A DNA stretch of 64,000 nucleotides from Myxococcales bacterium (GTDB lineage Bacteria > Myxococcota_A > Polyangia > Haliangiales > Haliangiaceae): the NCBI GenBank assembly GCA_016707895.1, contig JADJGV010000001.1:793501-857500 (forward strand), in the 5' to 3' direction. The position numbers and the translations under genes are program-made. Below are positions 41,339 through 49,756 of the stretch, in pieces; position 1 is the first letter of the stretch; every line of letters begins with the position of its first letter. The notes under the pieces are model-generated. The model was given only the letters and a program-made list of their open reading frames with translations, did no database searches and was not told where the DNA came from.

Positions 41339-43339
41339 CTACTGGCAGGGAGCGCTCAGCGGGCCCGGCGCGACCACGACCGGCGTCCCGGTGCGCAGGT
41401 AGGTGTCGAAGAAGCAGGCGTACTGGTGCTTCACCTCCTCGATCTGCCGGTACAGGTAGTGCGGGTCGACGACGCCGTCGCCCTCGTATTGAACGACCAC
41501 GCGGGTGTGGCCGGCGCCGTCGTTGGCGGTCACCGGGTAGGTCGCGATCCCCCCCAGGCCGTCGAGCGCGAGCGCCGGCTGCATGGTCGGCCAGGTCTCG
41601 GGGCCGGCCTGCTGGTTGCCGTAGGCCAGCGCCGCGGCGTCGTAGATCGTCGTCGGGAAGTACACGTCGCCCTTGCCGACCGGCTCGTAGACGTGGTGCA
41701 CCGGGTGACCGGGCAGGGGCAGGCGCCCCAGCCGCGCCATCGCCACGCCGGGCTCGGCGATCTCCCACCCGCTGCCGAGCAGGCCCAGCGCGGGGTGGAT
41801 GAACGTGAGCTTGTCGGCGTCGGCCTGCAGCACCGACGCCAGCAGGCCGCGCGCGCCCTCGATCAACCCGGTGTCGAGGATCATCAGGTTCCAGAACCCG
41901 CCGGCGCCGGTCGGCACCAGCACCGGCACCCGCGGCTCGATCGCGCCGAACAGGTTGGTGTACATGCCGCCCATCGACTGCCCGCCGGCCACCAGCTTGC
42001 TACCGTCGAAGCGGTGGACCGTGGCGTCGGCGCCACGGCACGGCGCCAGCGCCGCCGCCGGGATCTGCAGCGCGAGCAGCGCGTCGAGCAACAGCCGCTG
42101 CTCGATCACACCCTGCTGGAACGTGTACGGGAACGCGACCAGGTTCTGCAGGTTGAGGTACGCGTAGTCGGACGCGCCCGGCAGGCGCTCGGGGTTGACC
42201 GGCAGCGCGCTCGACGCCCCGGCGATGCCGTAGCGCGCGACCACGAACGCCGGCCCCTCGCCGACGACCGGCTCGCCGTCGGGCGTCAGCGTCTTGCCCA
42301 GGTCGACCAGCCCCGAGCTGAGCCCGCCCGAGCCGTGGAAGAACTGGTACAGCGGCCAGCCGTTGCTCGGCATCGGCCCGGCCGGGATGGTGATCGTCAG
42401 CGGGACGGTCAGGTCGCCCTGCTTGATCGGCGCGCCGGCGCCGTCCAGCACGAACACGCCGTCGGTGAAGAACGGCGCGGCCCCGGTCTGGAACTGCGGG
42501 AACGTCACCTCGCCGACCAGCTCGCAGTAGCTGCTGGTGGGATCGGTGTGGTTGCCGTCGGTGTCGACGTGGAGGTTGGCGATCACCGCGTCGTGGGCGG
42601 CGCGCACCGCCTCGGAGCGCGCGAACGCGACCGCGGTCTCGTCGCCGGTGGTGAACACGGTCGCGGTCAGCACGTCGGCGGCGGGCACGCCGATCATCGT
42701 CAAGGTCGGCCACAGCGGCGCCATCGCCGCGGCGGCGGCGGCGCCGCGCGCCCCGGCCGGCGTGCGCCCGGCGGCGAGGTCGACGATCGCGTCGGGGGGG
42801 GCGAAGCCGGGCAGCGCCGCGGTGCGGATCACCACCGCGTAGGTGGTGTGCGGCGTCAGCACGAAGCCCGGGCGCGGGGCCACGCCGACCAGGTAGCTGG
42901 GCGCGAAGAAGTCGGTCTCGAGCGCCTGCGCCACCACCGGCACCAGCCGCCCGCGCGTCGGCGAGTCGGGATCGACGTCGACCAGCAGCATCGGCGCGGT
43001 CGGCGCCGCCGCGATCACGTCGGTCGACTGCCACGCCGGCGTGGCCTTGCCGAACCGGAAGTAGGTGATCGGCATGAGCGGCGCGCCGACCCGGGCGTCG
43101 GCCACCGTCAGCAGGTCGCGCACGATCTTGGCGTCGCCGGCGTTGGGGAAGCCGCCGTAGGCCAGCGTGCCGTCGGGATCGAGCCGGACATCCGACGGGA
43201 ACGGCGCGTCGAAGAACGCCGCGCCGGTCAGCGCGCCGTCGAGGTCGAACCACACGTCGGGGGTCGTCGGGCCGCCACCGTCGTCGCCGCAGGCCGCGAG
43301 GCCGATCGCCAGGAGCATCGTCAACGAGCGCGCGCGCAT
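41339..43339 (-). CDS. Lipase/esterase-like alpha/beta hydrolase lipoprotein
   Basis: A 666-residue lipoprotein (signal LLAIGLAACGDDG). The N-terminal domain begins FFDAPFPSDVRLDPDGTLAY, a pattern seen in Pla-1/cef-like extracellular lipases. The C-terminal half has the nucleophile elbow VAGGQSMGGMYTNL and a possible oxyanion region YQFFHGSGGLSSG. A C-terminal GDGVVDPHYLY is a likely Asp region and the catalytic His is not certain. Outer-membrane or surface esterase/lipase by inference. Confidence 0.65.
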   Translation of the reverse strand: MRARSLTMLLAIGLAACGDDGGGPTTPDVWFDLDGALTGAAFFDAPFPSDVRLDPDGTLAYGGFPNAGDAKIVRDLLTVADARVGAPLMPITYFRFGKATPAWQSTDVIAAAPTAPMLLVDVDPDSPTRGRLVPVVAQALETDFFAPSYLVGVAPRPGFVLTPHTTYAVVIRTAALPGFAPPDAIVDLAAGRTPAGARGAAAAAAMAPLWPTLTMIGVPAADVLTATVFTTGDETAVAFARSEAVRAAHDAVIANLHVDTDGNHTDPTSSYCELVGEVTFPQFQTGAAPFFTDGVFVLDGAGAPIKQGDLTVPLTITIPAGPMPSNGWPLYQFFHGSGGLSSGLVDLGKTLTPDGEPVVGEGPAFVVARYGIAGASSALPVNPERLPGASDYAYLNLQNLVAFPYTFQQGVIEQRLLLDALLALQIPAAALAPCRGADATVHRFDGSKLVAGGQSMGGMYTNLFGAIEPRVPVLVPTGAGGFWNLMILDTGLIEGARGLLASVLQADADKLTFIHPALGLLGSGWEIAEPGVAMARLGRLPLPGHPVHHVYEPVGKGDVYFPTTIYDAAALAYGNQQAGPETWPTMQPALALDGLGGIATYPVTANDGAGHTRVVVQYEGDGVVDPHYLYRQIEEVKHQYACFFDTYLRTGTPVVVAPGPLSAPCQ

Positions 43340-43371
43340 CGGGCCATCAGAGCCCGCCGCCGCGATCGCTG

Positions 43372-43704
43372 TCAATCGGCGAACGGCGTCTCGTCGGGCG
43401 CCAGCCGCTCCCACGCGCGGCGCAGCCGCTCGAGATCGCCGCCCAGCTCCTCGAGCGCCTCCAGCGACTCGGGCTGGTCGCGGTGGACCTCGGTCAGCAG
43501 CGCCGCGAGGCTGTCGGCGTCGCCCTCGGCCTCCCAGCGGTCGATCGCCCGCGCCAGCCGCACCCGCACCAGCCCCGGGTCCATCATCCGCGCGCTCTCG
43601 TAGCCGCTCCGGCCGCCGCAGCGCACGCAGGGCCGCGCGCCCGGCCACAAGAGGCCGCACACGAAGCAGTCGTCGCCGACGAAGCCGTCGCGGATGCCCT
43701 CCAT
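43372..43704 (-). CDS. Small zinc-ribbon protein
   Basis: A 110-residue protein. The N-terminus has two CxxC-type knuckles (CFVCGLLWPGARPCVRCGG), followed by an acidic Leu-rich helical region. Function unknown. A GAGG ribosome site lies before the ATG, and the gene follows the lipoprotein gene by 12 bp, so the two are likely cotranscribed. Confidence 0.6.
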   Translation of the reverse strand: MEGIRDGFVGDDCFVCGLLWPGARPCVRCGGRSGYESARMMDPGLVRVRLARAIDRWEAEGDADSLAALLTEVHRDQPESLEALEELGGDLERLRRAWERLAPDETPFAD

Positions 43705-43716
43705 CGTCGCCTCGGA

Positions 43717-44190
43717 CTATTCGCCGCCGCCGCAGGGGTCGGCGCCGTCGCCGCAGGGGTCCCCGCCGCCGCCGCCACCGCCGCTGCCGCCCTCGGCGTC
43801 ACCGCCGCCCGGCGCCTGCATCATCATGTCGCCCTTGCCGCCCTGCGCCGCGTTCATCTTGGCCTCGAGGTCGGCCTTGAGCGAGTCCTGCTGCGCCTTG
43901 GTGATCGTGGGCTCGCACGCCTCGAGCGCCGCGTGATCGCCGGCCTTCTGCATGCACGCGATCGCCTCGGGCGACCAGCGGTCGGCGACGCAGTGATCGG
44001 CGAACAGCTGCTGCATCTCGGGAATCATCTGCGCCATCCCCTCGACCTCGCCCGCGACCTCGCGCTTGAAGATCTCGCCGATGTTGGCGGCGGCCGCGCC
44101 GCACGCGTCCTTGGCGCTGCCCTTCTGCGAACCACCGCAGCCGCCGAGCACCACCCCCACCGCGATCACGATCATGCCGAGCTTGTTCAT
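43717..44190 (-). CDS. Hypothetical lipoprotein
   Basis: A 157-residue lipoprotein (signal IVIAVGVVLGGCGG). The central part has four spaced cysteines (DACGAAA, ADHCVADRW, IACMQKAGD, ALEACEP), implying two disulfides in a helical domain. The C-terminus is Gly-rich with DPCGDGADPCGGG. This Cys layout recurs in myxobacterial lipoproteins of unknown role. No family name recalled. Confidence 0.7.
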   Translation of the reverse strand: MNKLGMIVIAVGVVLGGCGGSQKGSAKDACGAAAANIGEIFKREVAGEVEGMAQMIPEMQQLFADHCVADRWSPEAIACMQKAGDHAALEACEPTITKAQQDSLKADLEAKMNAAQGGKGDMMMQAPGGGDAEGGSGGGGGGGDPCGDGADPCGGGE

Positions 44191-44231
44191 GGCCCGGCAT
44201 CTTCGCACGGCGGCCGCCCGACGCACCGACG

Positions 44232-45113
44232 TCAGCTCTTCTTCTTGGCCCGCGGCTTCTTCTTGGGCGCCGCCGCCGCCTCGACCTCGGCCTTCTGCGC
44301 CGAGTCGATGCGCCGGATCGCGCGCAGCCGCAGGGTCTTGTCGAGCCTGGGCTTGAACTCGCCGGGCGGCGGCAGGTCGGGCAGCATGCCGGTGCGGGCC
44401 AGCTCGTCTTCGCGCAGGAGCAGCGCGCGCAGCTTGTCGGGCGACGACATCGCGCGCAGCTTGGCGATGGTCTGCGGGTTGCGCAGCGCCCGGGCCAGGC
44501 GGCCCAGGATCGGCAAGTGCAGCTTGTCGTACTTCAGGCCCATCAAGAAGTAGAGGAACGTGTTGCGGCCGTCGGGCGCGCCGAACTGGATGCCCTCCCA
44601 CGACCGGCCGCACACCAGGAACGGGCGGACGATCTTGCCCTTGTCCTTGGCCCGGGTGTGCAGGAAGGCCACGCCGCCCTCCATCGCCGTCGACGCCAGC
44701 GACTCGCGCTCGACCACCTGGCCGACGAACCACGGCTTGTCGGTCAGCCAGCCGTTGGCGTAGGCGCGGGCGGCCAGCTCCTCGATCACCGCCACCGAGG
44801 TGCGCGCCTTCAGGTCGATGATGATCGCCGAGTCGGGCAGCAGGTCCTCGAGCGGCAGCTTCATGCCGTCGGGCACCTCGGTGAAGTGCTCCTCCTCGCC
44901 CAGCAGCTCGCGCTCGAGCCACAGATCGACGTCCTTCTTGCGGAACTGCCACTGGCGGTCGCCGCCCACCGAGGGCAGCTTGCCGGTCGACACCAGCTTG
45001 TAGACGGTCTTCTCGTCGAGGTGCAGGTACGCGGCCAGCTCGGGCAGGGTCAAAAGCCCTTCCTCGGGCTTCTTGGTACGGTCGATGGCCGCGGCCGCGG
45101 GCTTCTTGGTCAT
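44232..45113 (-). CDS. HTH plus PTS EIIA-type domain regulator
   Basis: A 293-residue protein. Residues 20-70 form an excisionase/MerR-like winged HTH (LTLPELAAYLHLDEKTVYKL, GKLPSVGGDRQWQFRKKDVDLWL). Residues 88-235 are a fructose/nitrogen-type EIIA domain: VAVIEELAARAYANGWL, VERESLASTAMEGGVAFLHTRA with the phospho-accepting His (PH in the family is LH here). A Lys-rich C-terminal tail follows. It suggests DNA binding gated by PTS phosphorylation. No other PTS gene is visible nearby. TAGACT 9 nt before the ATG is a possible -10. Confidence 0.75.
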   Translation of the reverse strand: MTKKPAAAAIDRTKKPEEGLLTLPELAAYLHLDEKTVYKLVSTGKLPSVGGDRQWQFRKKDVDLWLERELLGEEEHFTEVPDGMKLPLEDLLPDSAIIIDLKARTSVAVIEELAARAYANGWLTDKPWFVGQVVERESLASTAMEGGVAFLHTRAKDKGKIVRPFLVCGRSWEGIQFGAPDGRNTFLYFLMGLKYDKLHLPILGRLARALRNPQTIAKLRAMSSPDKLRALLLREDELARTGMLPDLPPPGEFKPRLDKTLRLRAIRRIDSAQKAEVEAAAAPKKKPRAKKKS

Positions 45114-45163
45114 GCGGACGCGAGTCTACCACCCCGAAAGTCGCGGGCCGCGACCCGGGCGTC

Positions 45164-45169
45164 TACAAT
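45164..45169 (+). promoter_or_regulatory. Probable leaderless -10 box (TACAAT) of prsW
   Basis: TACAAT lies 6 nt before GTG 45176, in the 62-bp gap between divergent genes. There is no ribosome site and the -35 is weak. Confidence 0.5.
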
Positions 45170-45175
45170 ATCGGC

Positions 45176-46069
45176 GTGGCGGCACCGCTCCCTCGCTGGT
45201 CGTTGCGGCGCGCCCGGCTCCTGGTCGGGTCGAAGCTGGCGCTGGTCGTCGGCCTCGTGCTGTTCGTGGGCCTGGCCTGGCTGATCGAGCAGGTGATCGG
45301 GCTGCGCGGCCCGGTGCGGATGTCGCCGGTGGTCGCGATCGTCGTCGCCGGCGTGCCGGCCAGCCTGTGGCTGGCGTTCTTCTACCTCCAGGATCGCTAC
45401 GAGCCCGAGCCGATGCACTTCGTGTTCGGCGTGTTCTTGCTCGGCACGCTGGTGGCCGCGCCGCTGGCCGACTTCGTCATCTACCAGCTGGCGCCGCCGC
45501 AGCCGCTCGGCCAGTTCGGGCTGGGCCCGTTCGCGCTCGAGCGCGTCGTCCACGCGATCGCGGTGGTCGGCCTGGCCCAGGAGCTGTGCAAGTACGTCGT
45601 GGTCCGGTACACGATCTACACCTCGCCCGAGTTCGACGAGCCGATGGACGGCGTCGTCTACATGATGTCGGTCGGCACCGGCTACGCGGTGTGGCTGAAC
45701 TACCACCGGCTCCAGGGCCTGGGCGGCACGATCTACCTGTCGACCGGCGCCGCCGAGGCGGTGATCACCACGCTGGCCCACGCGTCGTTCGCCGGCTTCC
45801 TCGGCTACGTGCTCGGCCGCGCCAAGTTCACCCGCCGCGGCCCGGTGTCGCGCGGCGTGCTCTTGTTCCTCGGCCTGGTCGGCGCCGCGTGCCTCAACGG
45901 CGTGTTCAGCTTGGTGGTCGACTGGGTCATGACGCAGGGCCTGGCGAGCCACCCGTGGAAGGGCGTCGGCCTGGCGGCGGCGCTGGCGGTGGCGGTGTTC
46001 GCGCTGCTGATCATCTTCGTCCAGCGGCTCCTGCACGACTCGCCGTTCCGCAAGGAGGGCGCACGGTGA
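45176..46069 (+). CDS. prsW: PrsW-family intramembrane metalloprotease
   Basis: A 297-residue protein with seven to eight membrane helices. Family motifs: YLQDRYEPEPM, GLAQELCKYVVV (residues 132-143), EFDEPMDGVVYMMSVGTGYAV and LAHASFAGFLGYVLG with His202. In PrsW the first motif is normally EE.xK; here it is QE (Q135, E136). Homologues perform site-1 cleavage of anti-sigma factors. The GTG start matches the promoter position. GTGA overlap with the downstream protease. Confidence 0.8.
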   Translation: MAAPLPRWSLRRARLLVGSKLALVVGLVLFVGLAWLIEQVIGLRGPVRMSPVVAIVVAGVPASLWLAFFYLQDRYEPEPMHFVFGVFLLGTLVAAPLADFVIYQLAPPQPLGQFGLGPFALERVVHAIAVVGLAQELCKYVVVRYTIYTSPEFDEPMDGVVYMMSVGTGYAVWLNYHRLQGLGGTIYLSTGAAEAVITTLAHASFAGFLGYVLGRAKFTRRGPVSRGVLLFLGLVGAACLNGVFSLVVDWVMTQGLASHPWKGVGLAAALAVAVFALLIIFVQRLLHDSPFRKEGAR

Positions 46070-47994
46070 CCGACGAACGCGACCCGCCTCCCCCGCCCGC
46101 GCCGCCCAGCGCGCCCGCTCCCGCCGACGCCGCGAGCTCCGGCGCCCTGGCCGGCGACGACGCCAGCGCGTCGACGTCGATGTCGGCGATCGAGGACGAG
46201 TCGCTGGCCGAGCGCGCGTGGCGCCGGGCCCAGACGATCGGCCCGGCGATGGCCGACGTCACCCGGCAGGTCGCCTACGCGCTGGGGCCCGCGTCGCCGT
46301 ACCACCGCCACGACTTCATCGTGATCGCGCTGGCGCTGGCCATGGTCGCCGGCGCCGGCGTCGCGCACCGCCGGCTGATCGCGCCCACCGTCGAGACCTT
46401 CCAGTCCCGCGGCCTGACCTTCACCCGGCCGGCGATCTGGCTCGCGCCCGAGGAGGTGCCGCGGGTCGCGCCCCGGCTGGTGCCGGCGCCGTCGGCGCGC
46501 CCCCGGGGCGACGGCGACCTGCCCTACCACGTGGTCTACACGTCGTCGCTCGATCCCGACGTGCGCATGGAGGTGCGGATCGAGGCCAAGCCGCCCTGGT
46601 CCAACGTCATCACGAGCCTCGAGTTCGATCGCCGCACCCGCTGGGGCGAGCTGTACGCCGCCGATCGCAGCGGGGTCCGCACCCACGGCCGCCACAGCTG
46701 GCTGCGCACCTCGTTCCGCTACACGTTCGCCCCCAACAAGGGCGACGAGCCCCGGGTCGGCCACGCGATCGAGCTGGCCACCGTCGACAGCGAGCGGCTG
46801 TACGCGGTGACGCTGTACGGCCCGCCGCGGGCCATCGCCCAGGTCGCCGCGACCATCGAGCCGTCGCTGCGGGTGGCCTCGCTGACCGGCAAGCCGCTGG
46901 GCGCGCCCGCCGAGCGGCTGCAGCTGCCCGAGCCGGTGCGCGTCGCGCTGACCCGCACGGTCGAGGTCGTCGTCGCCGACGTCGTCGACGGCCAGCTGCG
47001 CGCGGTCGGCGGCGGCACCGGCACGGTGATCGGCCCCGACGGCTCGGTGCTGACCAACCACCACCTGCTGGTCGACAAGCAGCGCCCCCACGCGGTGTTC
47101 GCGATCGCCCGGGCCCGGGGCGTCGGCCAGGTCCCGGCGCTGGTGTGCGCCGGCAGCCCCAGCCGCTCCAAGCTGTGGCCCGAGATGGACCTGGCGCTGA
47201 TCAAGTGCGACGTCGACCTCGACGGCCGCCCCTGGAGCCCGACCCAGGCCGCGGCCTGGCCGGCGTTCGACCGCCGCACCGAGACCGGCCTCGACCGCGG
47301 CCAGCGCCTGTGGGTGCTGGGCTTCCCCGACGTGACCGCCGGCGCGCTGGCGGTCAGCGGCGGCGCGGTGCGCGGGCTCGCCGGCGAACCCGGCAGCCCG
47401 TCGGACAACTACATCAAGACCGACGCGGTCATCACGCTGGGCAACTCGGGTGGGCCGGTGGTCGACGACACCGGCGCGCTGGTCGGCGTCGCCTCCGCGG
47501 TGCGGGTCACCACCACGGTCGCCGGCACCCAGCTGCAGTCCACCACCACCGGCCTGGTGCGGCCCATCCTGGCCGCCGCGCCGCTGTTCGCGATCGTCCG
47601 CGCCGGCTGGACCCCGCGCGACGGCCACACGTCGATCGATCTGGAGCCCACCGCGATCGAGGCCGAGGCCGAGGGTGTCCGGCTGTCGACGCACATCGTC
47701 GCGCACGCCAACGGCCAGCCCATCCCCGGCGCGCTGCTGATGATCCTGCGCCCCGGCGTCGACGCCGGCGACGTCGACATCAACCGCCTCGACGACCAGG
47801 TCATCTCGTGGGGCCGCTCGGGCACCGACGGCGCCGTCTACCTCAAGCAGCCGGTGCCGGCGCCCGGCACGTACACGGTCATGGTGACCGCCGACGGCTT
47901 CAGCCCGCTCATCGGCGACGGCGCCCTGACGCTGGACGCGAAGACGCCCCCGTACTTCGATCCCTGGGGCGAGGTGCGGCTCGGCGCCGATTGA
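46066..47994 (+). CDS. Membrane-anchored trypsin-like (Deg/S1C-type) protease
   Basis: A 642-residue protein: a disordered Pro/Ala-rich cytoplasmic N-terminus, one transmembrane helix (FIVIALALAMVAGAGV, near residue 85), a roughly 200-residue extracytoplasmic domain, then a trypsin-like domain with His in VLTNHHLLVD, Asp in MDLALIKCD and Ser in TLGNSGGPVV. The end is a carboxypeptidase-regulatory-like beta domain (QPIPGALLMILRPG, TYTVMVTADGF). No PDZ seen. Coupled to prsW, the pair may form a two-protease envelope signalling module. Confidence 0.8.
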   Translation: MTDERDPPPPPAPPSAPAPADAASSGALAGDDASASTSMSAIEDESLAERAWRRAQTIGPAMADVTRQVAYALGPASPYHRHDFIVIALALAMVAGAGVAHRRLIAPTVETFQSRGLTFTRPAIWLAPEEVPRVAPRLVPAPSARPRGDGDLPYHVVYTSSLDPDVRMEVRIEAKPPWSNVITSLEFDRRTRWGELYAADRSGVRTHGRHSWLRTSFRYTFAPNKGDEPRVGHAIELATVDSERLYAVTLYGPPRAIAQVAATIEPSLRVASLTGKPLGAPAERLQLPEPVRVALTRTVEVVVADVVDGQLRAVGGGTGTVIGPDGSVLTNHHLLVDKQRPHAVFAIARARGVGQVPALVCAGSPSRSKLWPEMDLALIKCDVDLDGRPWSPTQAAAWPAFDRRTETGLDRGQRLWVLGFPDVTAGALAVSGGAVRGLAGEPGSPSDNYIKTDAVITLGNSGGPVVDDTGALVGVASAVRVTTTVAGTQLQSTTTGLVRPILAAAPLFAIVRAGWTPRDGHTSIDLEPTAIEAEAEGVRLSTHIVAHANGQPIPGALLMILRPGVDAGDVDINRLDDQVISWGRSGTDGAVYLKQPVPAPGTYTVMVTADGFSPLIGDGALTLDAKTPPYFDPWGEVRLGAD

Positions 47995-48147
47995 GCGGCG
48001 GGGATCGGCCCGATTACACCTCGGATGGAATCCGCGCCTGCACCTCAAGATGCTGAAATCAATGCATCCACATCGACTCACATCATCAGTTGCGTGGGGC
48101 AGGATACATATCTTGGCGGTATTTTTTGCCAGCGGTGAAATTTGCCC

Positions 48148-48176
48148 TTGCCACTGGCGCCGAGGGTGACTATCAA
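48148..48176 (+). promoter_or_regulatory. Sigma70 promoter in the intergenic gap
   Basis: TTGCCA (48148-48153), a 17-bp spacer and TATCAA (48171-48176, followed by T). No coding sequence follows before the strong terminator 35 bp further on, so it probably drives a short non-coding RNA. Confidence 0.5.
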
Positions 48177-48182
48177 TAGAGG

Positions 48183-48250
48183 CAGTCGCACGCTAACGCG
48201 TTCGCTGGCTCCGCAGCAGGCTGTCCCCCCGGTCGCTGCGGTTTTTTTTT
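48183..48250 (+). ncRNA. Candidate small RNA of about 70 nt
   Basis: Between the predicted start (about 48183, 7 nt after TATCAA) and the T-run lies about 70 nt beginning CAGTCGCACGCTAACGCG. It is more AT-rich than the neighbouring coding DNA and no reading frame fits. I do not recognise a known family (not tRNA, SRP RNA or tmRNA). Confidence 0.4.
48211..48250 (+). terminator. Rho-independent terminator
   Basis: Stem CCGCAGC (48211-48217) with GCTGCGG (48235-48241), a 17-nt loop rich in C, then nine T (48242-48250). This is the only long T-run I noticed in the window and the clearest intrinsic terminator. Confidence 0.75.
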
Positions 48251-48334
48251 GCCCTCGGCGCCGGCCAGATCGGCCGCGGGCCTCGACTGCCTGCCTTGCC
48301 CACCGATCCGCGGACGTGCTACCCACCACGAAAC

Positions 48335-49756
48335 ATGCCCGCGCTTGATCACGCGCTGATCGATGGGGATGCCGAGCGGGTGGTGCGGCGCCTGACCAAG
48401 GGCGGCTTCACCGCGTACCTGGTCGGGGGCTGCGTCCGCGACCTGCTGCTCGGCCTGCATCCCAAGGACTTCGACGTCGCCACCAGCGCGACCCCGAACG
48501 ACATCCGCGCCACCTTCCGCAACTGCCGCATCATCGGCCGCCGCTTCCGCCTGGCCCACGTCTTCTTCGGCAAGAAGATCATCGAGACCGCCACGTTCCG
48601 CGCCAACCCGCGCGAGGACGAGGGCGACGACGACGGGGACCTGCTCATCCGCCGCGACAACGTCTTCGGCACCGAGACCGAGGACGCCCGCCGCCGCGAC
48701 TTCACCATCAACGGCCTGTTCTACGACTTCGAGCGCGAGGACGTGATCGATCACGTCGGCGGCCTGCCCGATCTCGAGGCCCGGCTAGTGCGGACGATCG
48801 GCGACCCGGACGTGCGCTTCCGCGAGGACCCGGTGCGCATGCTGCGCGCCATCAAGTTCGCGGCCCGCTGCGAGCTGGACATCGAGCCCGCGACCTACGC
48901 AGCGCTGCTGCGCCAGCGCGACGAGATCCGCAAGAGCGCCCCGCCGCGCGTGGTCGAGGAGGTGTACCGCCTGATGCGCGGCGCCGCCGCCCGCCGCTCG
49001 CTGGAGCTGTCGCTGACCACGGGCGTGCTCGACGTGCTGTCGCCGTACCTGGCCGGCCTGTACCACGGCGGCGGCAGCGGCGCCGAGGCCGAGGCCGAGG
49101 TCGCCGACGACGAGCTCGACCTCGACGACGAGGAGCGGGCCTGGCGGCGGGTGTGGCAGGACGATCGGCCGGTGCCGACCCGTCGCCCCGCGCCCCGCCT
49201 GTCGTTCCTGAGCGAGCCGGGCGAGCTCGAGCGCCGGCGCGCGCTGGCCTGGGCGATGCTGACCCAGCTCGACGACCTGGTCCGCCGGGGCGGTGAGCCG
49301 GCCAACTCCCAGCTCATCGCGGCGCTGCTGGTGCCGTTCGTCGCCGACACGATCACCTCGCCCACCATCAAGCCCGGTGACGCCCACCAGGCGGTGATCG
49401 AGGTGTCCCAGCCGCTGTTCGATCAGCTGGCGGTGGCGCGACGCGACGCCGAGCGGGTGCGCTACGCGCTGTTCGGCCTGCGCCGGGTGGCCACGGCCCG
49501 GGCCAAGAACCTGCCGCTCGACGCCGGTGGCGGCGGGCGCGAGTCGCTCGAGGACGCCGTGCAGCTCGACGGGCTCCTGGCCGCCGCCCGGGGCGGGGCC
49601 GCGCTGGCCCTGGCCGCGCCGGCCGACGGCGACGACGACGACGCGGCGGGCGCGAGCAGCGACGACGACGATCCCAACCGCAAGCGCCGCCGGCGCCGCC
49701 GCGGTGGCCGGCGCCGCCGCGACGACGACGCGCCCGCGGCCGCCCCGGTGCCGTGA
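48335..49756 (+). CDS. pcnB: Poly(A) polymerase / CCA-adding enzyme family protein
   Basis: A 473-residue class II nucleotidyltransferase. The active-site strand is YLVGGCVRDLLLG, with the Asp pair in KDFDVATSATP, followed by RIIGRRFRLAHVFFG (RRF signature of bacterial poly(A) polymerase) and EDARRRDFTINGLFYD. The RNA-binding head segment is VRFREDPVRMLRAIKFAARC. The C-terminus has an acidic and then an Arg-rich tail (NRKRRRRRRGGRRRR), also known in E. coli PcnB. Start ATG 48335; an upstream TTG at 48296 is also in frame. GTGA overlap with the methyltransferase. Confidence 0.85.
   Translation: MPALDHALIDGDAERVVRRLTKGGFTAYLVGGCVRDLLLGLHPKDFDVATSATPNDIRATFRNCRIIGRRFRLAHVFFGKKIIETATFRANPREDEGDDDGDLLIRRDNVFGTETEDARRRDFTINGLFYDFEREDVIDHVGGLPDLEARLVRTIGDPDVRFREDPVRMLRAIKFAARCELDIEPATYAALLRQRDEIRKSAPPRVVEEVYRLMRGAAARRSLELSLTTGVLDVLSPYLAGLYHGGGSGAEAEAEVADDELDLDDEERAWRRVWQDDRPVPTRRPAPRLSFLSEPGELERRRALAWAMLTQLDDLVRRGGEPANSQLIAALLVPFVADTITSPTIKPGDAHQAVIEVSQPLFDQLAVARRDAERVRYALFGLRRVATARAKNLPLDAGGGGRESLEDAVQLDGLLAAARGGAALALAAPADGDDDDAAGASSDDDDPNRKRRRRRRGGRRRRDDDAPAAAPVP

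Larger units (their letters stand above)
48156..48262. repeat. 107-bp element bounded by an 11-bp perfect inverted repeat
   Basis: GGCGCCGAGGG (48156-48166) and CCCTCGGCGCC (48252-48262) are perfect complements enclosing 85 bp. The enclosed part holds the -10 region, the candidate RNA and its terminator. The right arm lies 1 bp after the T-run. The left arm lies between the -35 and -10, so both arms cannot be in the same transcript from this promoter. Confidence 0.7.

Noticed and set aside
48156..48262. tRNA-like gene because of a 7-bp acceptor-like stem within the inverted repeat
   Set aside because: No T-loop, no anticodon arm and a nine-T run inside the element.
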